From Alteromonas naphthalenivorans (GTDB taxonomy: Bacteria > Pseudomonadota > Gammaproteobacteria > Enterobacterales > Alteromonadaceae): 64,000 nt of DNA. Each line of letters opens with the position of its first letter. Within the stretch, counting starts at the first letter, position 1. Where the stretch lies: positions 4,650,001 through 4,714,000 of the forward strand of contig NC_015554.1 in assembly GCF_000213655.1 (NCBI RefSeq). The letters run 5' to 3'. A program made the translations under genes and the position numbers. Below are positions 54,630 to 61,897 of the stretch, piece by piece. Below the pieces are notes generated by a model that made no database searches, was not told where the DNA came from, and was given only the letters and a program-made list of their open reading frames with translations.

Positions 54630-55441
54630 GGCTGCACCTGCTCCAACCAAAGGCGGTAATGCTCATCCACCAAGCGGCTAGCCTCGACAGGTGATAAAGG
54701 CTTATCGTTAGATAGAGGGATATTCAGATATGCACCAATGACTAGATGATTCATATTCTCGTTGGCGAAGGCATTGGGGTTTGCGCGAAAAGCCTGAACC
54801 AACTGCTGATCCATTGTGAAATCAGTCATGCCGAGTTGAAGGACAATATCACTTAAAGTATCGCCTGATTTGATCGGGCCATACACCAGTACCTTATTGG
54901 ATAAGGGTTCTATCAGCTTACCTACAGATGTAGCCTGTGCGCCTTCTACCCAAGCAGCTCTTGCGTCATTCAAATTTTCTTCGCTGACATAATCTTGAAG
55001 TCCGGGCTTTAGGCGATAGCGCACCGTACGCAACACCGGATTAATAACAACCTCATAACTATCACCGCCCAATACCTCAAGGGCATCATAAAGTGAAATC
55101 GGATCAAACGTTCGATGCGGTTCTGGAAGTGGCCGGGTTAGTAGCACATAAAAATCTAACGATTCTTCATCGTCAGTTTTATCGTCGAGTTGGTAACCAT
55201 AAGGCTTGAGCAGATACTGAATTGCTGAACCAACGGTCGTCACCTGTTCAGGAACAATCAATCTGAGAACAGATTCCATCACATCCAATTGCGATTCAGT
55301 CGGCCCTATCCACTGCGCAACATAGCGGCTTTCTTTCACCTTGCCATGCAAAGCAACATCTGTGGCATCCATGGCCTGCAATGGCGGCGCTAAAAATATA
55401 AGACTGAGCACTGAGGCTGGAATAACGTTGACTACTGGCAT
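54626..55441 (-). CDS. pilL: PilL-like ICE protein, PFGI-1 class (TIGR03748)
   Basis: 271 residues with signal peptide. The domain RYVAQWIGPTESQLDVMESV, TTVGSAIQYLLKPYGYQL (~65-85) is the secretin-N/STN-like PilL N-domain; VYGPIKSGDTLSDIVLQLG (~187) is LysM-like. It would contribute to a conjugation-associated type IV pilus, but no other pil genes are present. TTGGAG leads into the ATG at 55441. First gene of the operon running to TIGR03747. Confidence 0.83.
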   Translation of the reverse strand: MPVVNVIPASVLSLIFLAPPLQAMDATDVALHGKVKESRYVAQWIGPTESQLDVMESVLRLIVPEQVTTVGSAIQYLLKPYGYQLDDKTDDEESLDFYVLLTRPLPEPHRTFDPISLYDALEVLGGDSYEVVINPVLRTVRYRLKPGLQDYVSEENLNDARAAWVEGAQATSVGKLIEPLSNKVLVYGPIKSGDTLSDIVLQLGMTDFTMDQQLVQAFRANPNAFANENMNHLVIGAYLNIPLSNDKPLSPVEASRLVDEHYRLWLEQVQP

Positions 55442-55554
55442 AAACCACTCCAATCAATCTGTAGAACGAGACTTAGGTTACGAATGTGATAAATGGAATT
55501 GCAGTGAAAACCTTTCAAAGCTAAAAGAAAGAAAAAAACGGGAGATAAAAATGA

Positions 55555-55583
55555 AAAAAGCCTGGCCGAAGCCAGACTTTTTT
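55555..55583. terminator. Bidirectional terminator
   Basis: Stem CTGGC / GCCAG with a CGAA loop, extended through one mismatch by AAAAAG / CTTTTT, so a T-run follows on either strand. It closes the 114-aa gene on the minus strand. Confidence 0.8.
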
Positions 55584-55590
55584 CGAGGGG

Positions 55591-55935
55591 TTACTGGCCA
55601 ATAACCAGAAGATCATAAGGTTCAAGACTGAGTGCCGATACCGGCTCAGAGTGTTTCAGTACTACGAGGGTTTCCCATCGTTCACTGGTGACTCCAATCA
55701 TTGATGTCTCTGACAACTGATTTTGCAGCTTTTTCAACTGCGCTCGAAGGCTGTAACTTTCAGAGATCGTACCTTCAGCGTGAATGCTGATAGTCGGATC
55801 TTTACGACGAATATCGATGTAGCCCCCATCGACGAACTCGGTTTCAACTAACTTGTTTAAAACCTGGCTCACCACTGGCAAATCGGCATCGTCTTTCAGT
55901 TTGACCTCTCCACGCATTTCCAAGTATTCCATCAT
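55591..55935 (-). CDS. Hypothetical ICE protein, 114 aa
   Basis: A soluble, acidic protein with alternating strands (EMRGEVKLKDDADLPVVSQV, EFVDGGYIDIRRKDPTISIH) and no signal or motif I recognise. AGGAG precedes the double ATG. It stands alone between pilL and the second recombinase and has its own terminator. Confidence 0.6.
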   Translation of the reverse strand: MMEYLEMRGEVKLKDDADLPVVSQVLNKLVETEFVDGGYIDIRRKDPTISIHAEGTISESYSLRAQLKKLQNQLSETSMIGVTSERWETLVVLKHSEPVSALSLEPYDLLVIGQ

Positions 55936-56044
55936 CTTTCTCCTAACAGTGAGTAAAGAAGAGAAAGATGACCCTACGGGACATCATCTCTCCCGTAGGG
56001 GTGGTACAACCAGCAACCGAAGTTGGTAGCTATACCCTGGTGTT

Positions 56045-56082
56045 GGCAGAAACTCTGCCGGGTACTATTGAGACTGCAATAG
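56045..56082. ncRNA. Dispersed hairpin element, copy 2
   Basis: GGCAGA (56045-56050) / TCTGCC (56054-56059), then CTATTG (56065-56070) / CAATAG (56077-56082) with loop AGACTG. The order is the same as at 57730-57769, where the first stem has a different sequence but still pairs. It lies in a 338-bp gap without a gene (55936-56274). Confidence 0.45.
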
Positions 56083-56274
56083 CCACAGGGTTTTCGCTGT
56101 TGAGAATTCAGCGTCAAGGAGGAACGCAGGCGTTAGCCGAGTAGTCCTTGATGCCCGTATCATTCTCAGCCTTTCCAGCGGGGTTGCAGTCACGCTGCAA
56201 CCCCTGCTCCCGGCGAGGGTGGGAAGGCCGTGCGGCCTGGGCGAAGCCCGATCAGCACACTTATCGTTTCAGGG

Positions 56275-57141
56275 CTACCTTCCTAAATAGACCGCTGTTA
56301 CTTGTTCGCGGCCATGCCCTAATTCTTGTGTGATGGCTACGCGAGCCACCGCATCATCTAGCTTGTTGTCCTCAGATAATTCATCTCTTGTCGGGCCACC
56401 ACAGGCCGGAGCCAGCCACCCAGTGAGTTCCTGATATCTTTCTTGAGCGTAGCGATGACGCAGACCATGCATTTTGTGCAAACCCACCTTATTGGTTTCA
56501 GCTTCGTAAATACGCATCTGATCGACGTACATCAAATGGCTGGGAATCAATGAGCCCCGACCCGCCAGCAACCGCGCACGGTTTAACACTTCGCGTTGCT
56601 CTTCATTGCGTATAGGAATGGTTCGCTCGCGGCCACCTTTGCACCAGGTTGGCTTCAAGCGAATATAATTACCTTGGTCGGCATATTCAGGGATAAATTT
56701 GATAGCTTCTTCACGGCGCAGTCCGAAAGCTTTTTGTAGCTCCAGACTCATGCGCACATGATCACAGGTAATCTTATTAAGCAGTTCTCGATCCAGATCA
56801 CAAGCCTTGGATACATTGGTGACAAACACGCGGGACTCGACACCATAGTGGGCATTGTCTTTGGCGATGATATTAAGCTTGCCGACTTTCTCAGCCCACC
56901 AGCGTAATGCCGATAGGCGATTCTTAATCGTGCCTTCAGCTAAACCTTCATTGAGATAACGTGCTATGAGCGCATCGACATGCTTGGGTTTGAGGGAGTT
57001 GGCATTCATGCGCCGATACCCCAACTCAAACAAATGATTTGCCATCGTCTGCAACAGTTGATGGCGGTTGCCTTGGGTATTATGACTGCCGTCTTTGTTG
57101 TGCTCGCACAGGTTCTTAAGCTGATAATTCAGATCCCTCAC
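56275..57141 (-). CDS. Second tyrosine recombinase (ICE integrase-domain protein)
   Basis: 288 residues. A SAM-like N-terminal half (~1-110) precedes a catalytic domain with first Arg in FGLRREEA (~140), HGLRHRYAQ (His-x-x-Arg, ~224), ELGHGREQV (~275) and a terminal Tyr in VYLGR four residues from the end. All catalytic positions appear present. It is unlike the P4-type integrase at the element's end and sits beside a 1.5-kb non-coding repeat region, so it may resolve dimers or act at a replication or transfer origin. That role is inference. Confidence 0.82.
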   Translation of the reverse strand: MRDLNYQLKNLCEHNKDGSHNTQGNRHQLLQTMANHLFELGYRRMNANSLKPKHVDALIARYLNEGLAEGTIKNRLSALRWWAEKVGKLNIIAKDNAHYGVESRVFVTNVSKACDLDRELLNKITCDHVRMSLELQKAFGLRREEAIKFIPEYADQGNYIRLKPTWCKGGRERTIPIRNEEQREVLNRARLLAGRGSLIPSHLMYVDQMRIYEAETNKVGLHKMHGLRHRYAQERYQELTGWLAPACGGPTRDELSEDNKLDDAVARVAITQELGHGREQVTAVYLGR

Positions 57142-57346
57142 GACAATGTCCTCGCTGTTGCCAATGCTGGCGAGAATTATTGACTGAGTCTTGTAACCAA
57201 ATCGGCAATCAACCTTTCAGATGGAAAAGTAAATTAATTCGTAAATTGTTTGGGAATAGTGATTTTTTACTTGAGAGTCCGTCAGTGCTAAGGCCGGGCT
57301 TGATACGTTTTCTTAATGACGCTCTGTCGTTCAAACTGACCGTTAA

Positions 57347-57457
57347 AACAGACAGACAACCGTTCTGAACGATGACTGATATTCTGGTAACGGACAAGCA
57401 ACTGTTCAGAGCGGTGAGCAACAAGGCTAGAACGGACAACTCACTGTTCAGAACGGT
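57347..57457. repeat. Three 27-bp iteron-like repeats at 42-bp intervals
   Basis: Units at 57347-57373, 57389-57415 and 57431-57457, each starting AAC-R-GACA and containing GTTC-W-GA-R-CG. Units 2 and 3 share 23/27 bases; units 1 and 2 share 20/27. Spacing is exactly 42 bp, about four helical turns, with 15-bp unrelated spacers. This is the form of protein-binding iterons at a replication or transfer origin. Confidence 0.65.
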
Positions 57458-57513
57458 TCGCATCACTGTAAAAACAAATGGTGTAATCGCATTTGGTCAG
57501 TGTTTATGACTGT

Positions 57514-57552
57514 CCATTAGCTGCAACTAATGGAGAGGCAACCAGGGTTGCC
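57514..57552. ncRNA. Tandem hairpins in the intergenic control region
   Basis: CCATTAG / CTAATGG (57514-57533) followed by GGCAAC / GTTGCC (57537-57552). The layout resembles the first two hairpins at 57702-57744. They may be parts of one structured RNA family with the CTATTG hairpins. Confidence 0.35.
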
Positions 57553-57701
57553 GAACGTCATGGGACACCACTCCCTCAAAGCCCGGAATGGTTATTACCA
57601 ACAATACCAGTCTCCAGTGGGATACAGTATCGTTTAGTCTTAACGCATCCGGTGTACTACGTTTTATACCGGTAATTTCCTCCTCTATCGGGTTAAATGA
57701 A

Positions 57702-57769
57702 GCCCATTAACTGCATGGGCACTGGGGTTGGCTCTAGCCGAGCCGGGGCGCTATTGAGTGTGCAATAGC
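57702..57769. ncRNA. Dispersed hairpin element, copy 3
   Basis: GCCCAT / ATGGGC (57702-57720), GGCTC / GAGCC (57730-57744), GCTATTG / CAATAGC (57750-57769, loop AGTGTG). The second stem differs in sequence from copy 2 but keeps pairing; the third is nearly identical in all copies. Confidence 0.45.
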
Positions 57770-57876
57770 CACACGTTGTTAGGGCGAAGTGTTGCCGAAT
57801 TCCCGAAAAAAATACCCCCATAATTGTTTCATAATCTCAGAAAAGTTTATCTAGCCCAGAGATACTGTAGCTTCTC

Positions 57877-57914
57877 ACCCCTCGTCACTACAGAAGTCTG
57901 TAGTGACGAGGGGT
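57877..57914. repeat. Perfect 16-bp inverted repeat
   Basis: ACCCCTCGTCACTACA (57877-57892) / TGTAGTGACGAGGGGT (57899-57914), loop GAAGTC. There is no T-run on either side. It directly follows the stop of a degraded minus-strand gene. It could be a terminator, a recombination site or an operator. Confidence 0.6.
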
Positions 57915-57916
57915 TA

Positions 57917-58265
57917 TCAATAATTCAATTTCGAATGCTTTTGTTCACTGAATTTTTTCTGCAGCTTGGCAATGTCTGTGTAGTAACCATCTGCACCGAC
58001 AAGTGATTTTCCGACTATAAATACGTCATCGTTTTCATCGACACATTTTTCAATATTATCTTAGGCAACATCGACAACTGCATAAGTTAATGACAAGTTT
58101 TCCACGTCAAGTGTTGATTTAGCATTGATAGTTGCTTTGAATAGTTCGTTGTGGCCGGGCTGTTGAGATAAGGTGCGGCTTGGGATTAGTAGTAGTCGAT
58201 CAATTCCCTTGATAACTGGCTCATAGGTTTCGAGGCTATGTACACGCTGTCCCGTTGGCTATTCG
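57917..58265 (-). pseudogene. Degraded gene, unknown family
   Basis: One minus-strand frame reads from GQRVHSLETYEPVIKG through LIPSRTLSQQPGHNELF and, past an in-frame TAA near 58061, ENDDVFIVGKSLVGADGYY to a stop at 57917. The continuity of sensible protein across the stop marks it as a recently broken gene. The N-terminus is missing. I do not recognise the family. Confidence 0.5.
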
Positions 58266-58329
58266 GCGCAATCCTGAAAATTTGTTTATCGACTTTTGAA
58301 TATCTTCTATGCAGGCTTGAGAGCTAATC

Positions 58330-58680
58330 AATTCGTGAATGCTGCGATAATTCAAGTGCCTTATCTTGGCGTTGGCCGGTCGTTACCGGGTTCGCTAATC
58401 GCTCATTCCGCTGCGCGGAACTGTCGCCCTCATACTCCCTAACGCTTCCGCCCTCCGGTCGGCTGTGTGATTTCGACCATATCAGGCTCATGTTGCTAAG
58501 GGGCACTGCCCCTCGCGCCTGGCAAGTGCGAGGCTTCGCGCTTCCTCACCCGTTCAGATTCCCTCGCTTCGCTCACTCACTTAGCTGCGGCTTCCGGTGA
58601 GCCACTGGCCACTTGCTACCCCCGCGCTTCGCCAGCGGGTCAGGAGCGCAGGCGGGCGCTGCGCTCGTTAATTACAAGGG
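58330..58680. other. GC-rich non-coding stretch with short hairpins
   Basis: Composition shifts sharply to GC. It has several small inverted repeats, e.g. TTCCGC / GCGGAA (58406-58420) and CCCGC / GCGGG (58621-58639), and clusters of TCGC motifs. No convincing coding frame. It precedes the parB-side operon and is a candidate origin of transfer or replication. Confidence 0.4.
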
Positions 58681-58691
58681 AGGAAAATGTC

Positions 58692-59114
58692 ATGAGAAAG
58701 ACGATATATGAAACCAACTATGACCGGCTGATTAAGCTGGGGGTTGTGACTAAAGCCGGGGCTGTAGCAGGGCAATGTCGCCGGAGTGAAGTACCGGAAT
58801 TGATGGATTGGGTGGTGGAGCGTTTACCCCATCTAGATGGCGCTTCTGGTAACGAGGAAGGCGTGGCCGTGTCGTTGGCGCATTACTTTGAGCAAAACGG
58901 TGATCTGTGCAAAGACCCTGAAATGGTGGTGTTGATCTACCCGTCACAGCGGATGGTAGAAGCCTTTACCTTCGAAATGTCGATACCGCCAATCTATCAG
59001 CAAGTCTTTCCAGAACCAGGGAAGTTTATCCCCCAGCTACGCAAGGAACTCAATAGCTTTTTACGGCAGTGGCTGAACAATCTGATTGAGCAAAATCACT
59101 CGGTAACAAAATGA
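58692..59114 (+). CDS. DUF6908/DUF1249-like ICE protein
   Basis: 140 residues: MRKTIYETNYDRLIKLGVV, SLAHYFEQNGDLCKDPEMVV, IYPSQRMVEAFTFEM and a C-terminal LNSFLRQWLNNLIEQ. This pattern recalls small proteins annotated DUF6908 on ICEs and plasmids (distantly DUF1249); I give the family name with caution. A strong GGGAGG precedes the ATG. It lies 58 bp upstream of the ParB-like gene on the same strand. Confidence 0.6.
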   Translation: MRKTIYETNYDRLIKLGVVTKAGAVAGQCRRSEVPELMDWVVERLPHLDGASGNEEGVAVSLAHYFEQNGDLCKDPEMVVLIYPSQRMVEAFTFEMSIPPIYQQVFPEPGKFIPQLRKELNSFLRQWLNNLIEQNHSVTK

Positions 59115-59172
59115 TTTTTAACGACTGAGCGCCTGTCTTCTACTTACATTATTTCAATATGTCGAGGTTATC

Positions 59173-61017
59173 ATGATTACTAATATTCCTTTTCAACAGC
59201 TCTCTATTTCCCCTAAAAATGTCCGTCAAGTAACAACCACTAAAGCTGCCGATCAACAGCTAATTGCCAGCATTCGTAGCCAAGGTGTGTTGCAAAACCT
59301 TGTCGTAGAGCCCGTGGGTAACGATCAATTTCAGGTTATAGCCGGTGGCCGTCGCTTTGCAGCAGTCGGGCATTTGATTGATGGTGAAGAACTGGATAGC
59401 GATTTTCTGATTCCGTGCTTAGTAAAAAGTAATACGGATGAACACATAGAAATTTCGTTAGCGGAAAATACGCAGCGGGAGGCAATGCACCCTGCCGACC
59501 GTTTTTTGGCATATAAAGCATTGGCCGATCAGGGTTACAGTGAAGAAGATATTGCCGCGCGATTTGGGGTGGCCATTCAGTCGGTACGCAAACTGCTGGC
59601 ACTGTCGAAAGTTTCACCCAAACTTTTGGATTATTTCCGTAAAGGCAAGCTGTCGCTGGAATGTCTGATGGCGTTTACCGTCCATCCAGATCACAAAAAG
59701 CAATTAGCCTGTTATAAAGACCTGTCGCAACGCCACATTTACCCCAATGCAGTACGCAGTTGGTTATTGGATGAATCCGTATCAACGGCGAGCAGTATCG
59801 GTGCCTTTGTTGGCAAGGCCGCTTACCTGAAAGCCGGTGGCGCAGTTTCTACGGATTTGTTTGAAAATCATACCTACCTCAATGACCACGCAATGGTTCA
59901 CCAACTCGCTGAACAGAAGCTGACGCGCCAAGCCAATAAACTCAAAAAGCAGGAAGCGTGGTCATGGGTAGATATATCGCTCTTAGGTACATCGGCTGCC
60001 AGTGAATTTGTGCAATTGAAGCCACAACTGACGGATGTGCCGCAATCGCTATCCAACCAAATTAAGCAGCTCACCAAACAAGCTGAGCAACTGGAAGAAC
60101 AGTGCATTGCCGAGGGCTGGCCGGAAACACTAGAACAGAAATTTGAAATCGTTGAAAAGGCACTAGATGAGGCTATTGAAGTGCGCGACCAAGACTACCT
60201 GCGATTTAGTGACGAACAAATGAGCTATGCAGGGTGTATCGTGACCTTTGATTACCACGGCAAATTAACCATCATCCGTGGGCTGGCCTTGAAAAAAGAT
60301 GTGCAGCGGCACCAGCGCCAAGCGCAAGCAGTTGATACCACAACAGAGACAACAGACAAAACCGCAGCCACTTACTCCCAAGCCCTACTAAATGACCTCG
60401 CGGCTCATCGCCAGCAAATCACCAAGGCGTGTTTGTTAAAACATCCGAATGTGGCCTTAGACATTCTGCACTACTCACTTTGTGTGCAAGTATTATCCGG
60501 GCGCTACCATCGATGCCATCAACTGATTGATGCCCACTTTAATGAAGTAGTGAGCGAATCCAGCCGTGACGATCTTAATGGAACTCCTGCCGATGCTGCC
60601 TTAAATAACTTCCAGAAAAAATTGCCTCTCGCTTGGCTGGATGAAGCCGATGAAGGAAAACGCCTAATCACTTTCATGGAATTATCGGCATCAGAAAAGA
60701 AACGGTTGATTACCTATTGCGTGGCCGCTACGCTGAGCATCAATAACCGAGGCACACATCACGACCAAGATGCTTTGGTCGATCATTTACAGATTGATTT
60801 TGCGAAACACTGGCGACCCAGCAAAGACAACTTCCTGAATAGGCAAGACAAAGGTTTGCTGCTGAATACTTTTAGCACTTACCGTAACGAAGATTGGACG
60901 AATCAGCACACCGCCGCCAAGAAAAGTATTGTTGTAGAAGATATAGCCAATTGGTTTGGAGAAAAGTCGGCGCAAGACGACAGCGTACAAAAAACGTGGC
61001 TGCCTGATACCTTTTAA
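59173..61017 (+). CDS. parB: ParB/Spo0J-family partition protein
   Basis: 614 residues, long for the family. The N-terminal ParB domain (~1-100) has IRSQGVLQNLVVEP, and the arginine motif SLAENTQREAMHPADR lies at ~95. The HTH follows (YSEEDIAARFGVAIQSVRKL, ~117-136). The long C-terminal part (~200-600) is helical and not recognised. No ParA ATPase gene accompanies it, so it may act in regulation, replication or centromere binding rather than classical partition. It ends at a terminator. Confidence 0.85.
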   Translation: MITNIPFQQLSISPKNVRQVTTTKAADQQLIASIRSQGVLQNLVVEPVGNDQFQVIAGGRRFAAVGHLIDGEELDSDFLIPCLVKSNTDEHIEISLAENTQREAMHPADRFLAYKALADQGYSEEDIAARFGVAIQSVRKLLALSKVSPKLLDYFRKGKLSLECLMAFTVHPDHKKQLACYKDLSQRHIYPNAVRSWLLDESVSTASSIGAFVGKAAYLKAGGAVSTDLFENHTYLNDHAMVHQLAEQKLTRQANKLKKQEAWSWVDISLLGTSAASEFVQLKPQLTDVPQSLSNQIKQLTKQAEQLEEQCIAEGWPETLEQKFEIVEKALDEAIEVRDQDYLRFSDEQMSYAGCIVTFDYHGKLTIIRGLALKKDVQRHQRQAQAVDTTTETTDKTAATYSQALLNDLAAHRQQITKACLLKHPNVALDILHYSLCVQVLSGRYHRCHQLIDAHFNEVVSESSRDDLNGTPADAALNNFQKKLPLAWLDEADEGKRLITFMELSASEKKRLITYCVAATLSINNRGTHHDQDALVDHLQIDFAKHWRPSKDNFLNRQDKGLLLNTFSTYRNEDWTNQHTAAKKSIVVEDIANWFGEKSAQDDSVQKTWLPDTF

Positions 61018-61037
61018 CCTCGGCGCTCACGCCGGTT

Positions 61038-61060
61038 AGCCACCTTCGGGTGGCTTTTTT
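61038..61060 (+). terminator. Rho-independent terminator after parB
   Basis: Stem AGCCACC / GGTGGCT with a TTCG loop and a T-run (61055-61060), 20 bp after the stop. Confidence 0.9.
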
Positions 61061-61079
61061 AGACCATAAATATGAAAAA

Positions 61080-61367
61080 CTAACTCAACTCAATGCGCAG
61101 GGTTTTACCGACAGCACGAGCTGCATTATCCAGCGTATGTAGAGTGACTGAGGTGTTTTCGGGATCGAGCAGCCGATCCAAGGCAGAACGGCTGGTGTCC
61201 ATGATTTTGGCCATCTTGGTCTTAGAGATGTCTTCGGCCTCCATCTTCTGGGCAATTTCCCAGGCAATAACGCGCTTGATGGCCACCGTATTAACCTCGG
61301 CCAGCTCACCCGTGTCTTGCAGCAGATCATCCAGTGAAGAGCCGACATGCTGATGTTGTTTAGCCAT
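61080..61367 (-). CDS. higA: HigA-type antitoxin, HTH
   Basis: 95 residues with a helix-turn-helix at ~45-70 (SKTKMAKIMDTSRSALDRLL), the XRE-like antitoxin type. It is expected to bind and neutralise the toxin and to repress the operon through the palindrome upstream. It overlaps the toxin gene by 8 bp. Toxin-first order is the usual higBA arrangement. Confidence 0.87.
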   Translation of the reverse strand: MAKQHQHVGSSLDDLLQDTGELAEVNTVAIKRVIAWEIAQKMEAEDISKTKMAKIMDTSRSALDRLLDPENTSVTLHTLDNAARAVGKTLRIELS

Positions 61368-61713
61368 TTTCCACCTCTTTCTTACGCTTCTTGGCCAAGT
61401 CTAAATCAGGCTTGGGCGTTTTCTGCGACTTCTTGATGAAGCCGTGGAGTAACACCATGTTGCCATCATGGAAGCAGAACAAGACCCTGGCGATACGCTT
61501 ATCGGTCAGGTTGGTTCTCACTTCATACAAACCATCTTTCATAGGACGGCATACGGGCATCCCCACCGGCCAACCAAATTCAACGGTTTTAATGTCCGCA
61601 CCTATGGACTTCCTATCCTCTACAGCACAGGCCAGCAGCCATTCCCGCACCGGCTCGCTGCCGGAGTCAGAGCGATAGAACACCGCAGGGACTTTTTTCC
61701 TGCTTTTACCCAT
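61360..61713 (-). CDS. higB: HigB/RelE-type toxin (Gp49-like)
   Basis: 117 residues from the ATG at 61713. REWLLACAVEDRKSIGADIK, EFGWPVGMPVCRPM, LYEVRTNL and RIARVLFCFHDGNMVLLHGF form the phage-derived Gp49/HigB pattern (PF05973), a ribosome-dependent mRNA interferase. An in-frame ATG at 61731 lies inside the promoter and is excluded. The pair probably stabilises the element. Confidence 0.87.
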   Translation of the reverse strand: MGKSRKKVPAVFYRSDSGSEPVREWLLACAVEDRKSIGADIKTVEFGWPVGMPVCRPMKDGLYEVRTNLTDKRIARVLFCFHDGNMVLLHGFIKKSQKTPKPDLDLAKKRKKEVENG

Positions 61714-61721
61714 CACCACGA

Positions 61722-61750
61722 ATAGTACCATTTTTGGTACAATCTGTCAA
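61722..61750 (-). promoter_or_regulatory. higBA promoter and operator
   Basis: On the minus strand: TTGACA (complement of 61745-61750), 17 bp, TACTAT (complement of 61722-61727). Within it is an inverted repeat, GTACCA (61725-61730) / TGGTAC (61735-61740), placed to let a repressor block RNA polymerase. The likely start of transcription falls within a few bases of the higB ATG. Confidence 0.75.
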
Positions 61751-61897
61751 GCATAGCCTATCCCTCGGATTACTGTGTATAGGTGACCCAGCTAGAGCCG
61801 ATTCATTCCCCAATCTTATCCAGCCACCACTTTATATATACGGTTTACTTATTTATCGCACTGAAAGGTTTACCGCGGCAGCGCGACAATGTGGTTG

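Noticed and set aside
56148..56333. Small plus-strand frame beside the second recombinase
   Set aside because: It overlaps the recombinase 3' end, lacks a ribosome site and has no recognisable pattern.
57347..57457. Possible CRISPR array (repeats with spacers)
   Set aside because: Only three imperfect units with 15-bp spacers and no cas genes; iteron-like spacing fits better.
57209..57466. Minus-strand 85-codon frame with a 14-residue period
   Set aside because: No ribosome site; the period follows from the 42-bp DNA repeat, and conservation is confined to the 27-bp units.
58324..58506. Minus-strand 60-codon frame in the GC-rich tract
   Set aside because: No start context or motif; GC-rich DNA gives long open frames by chance.
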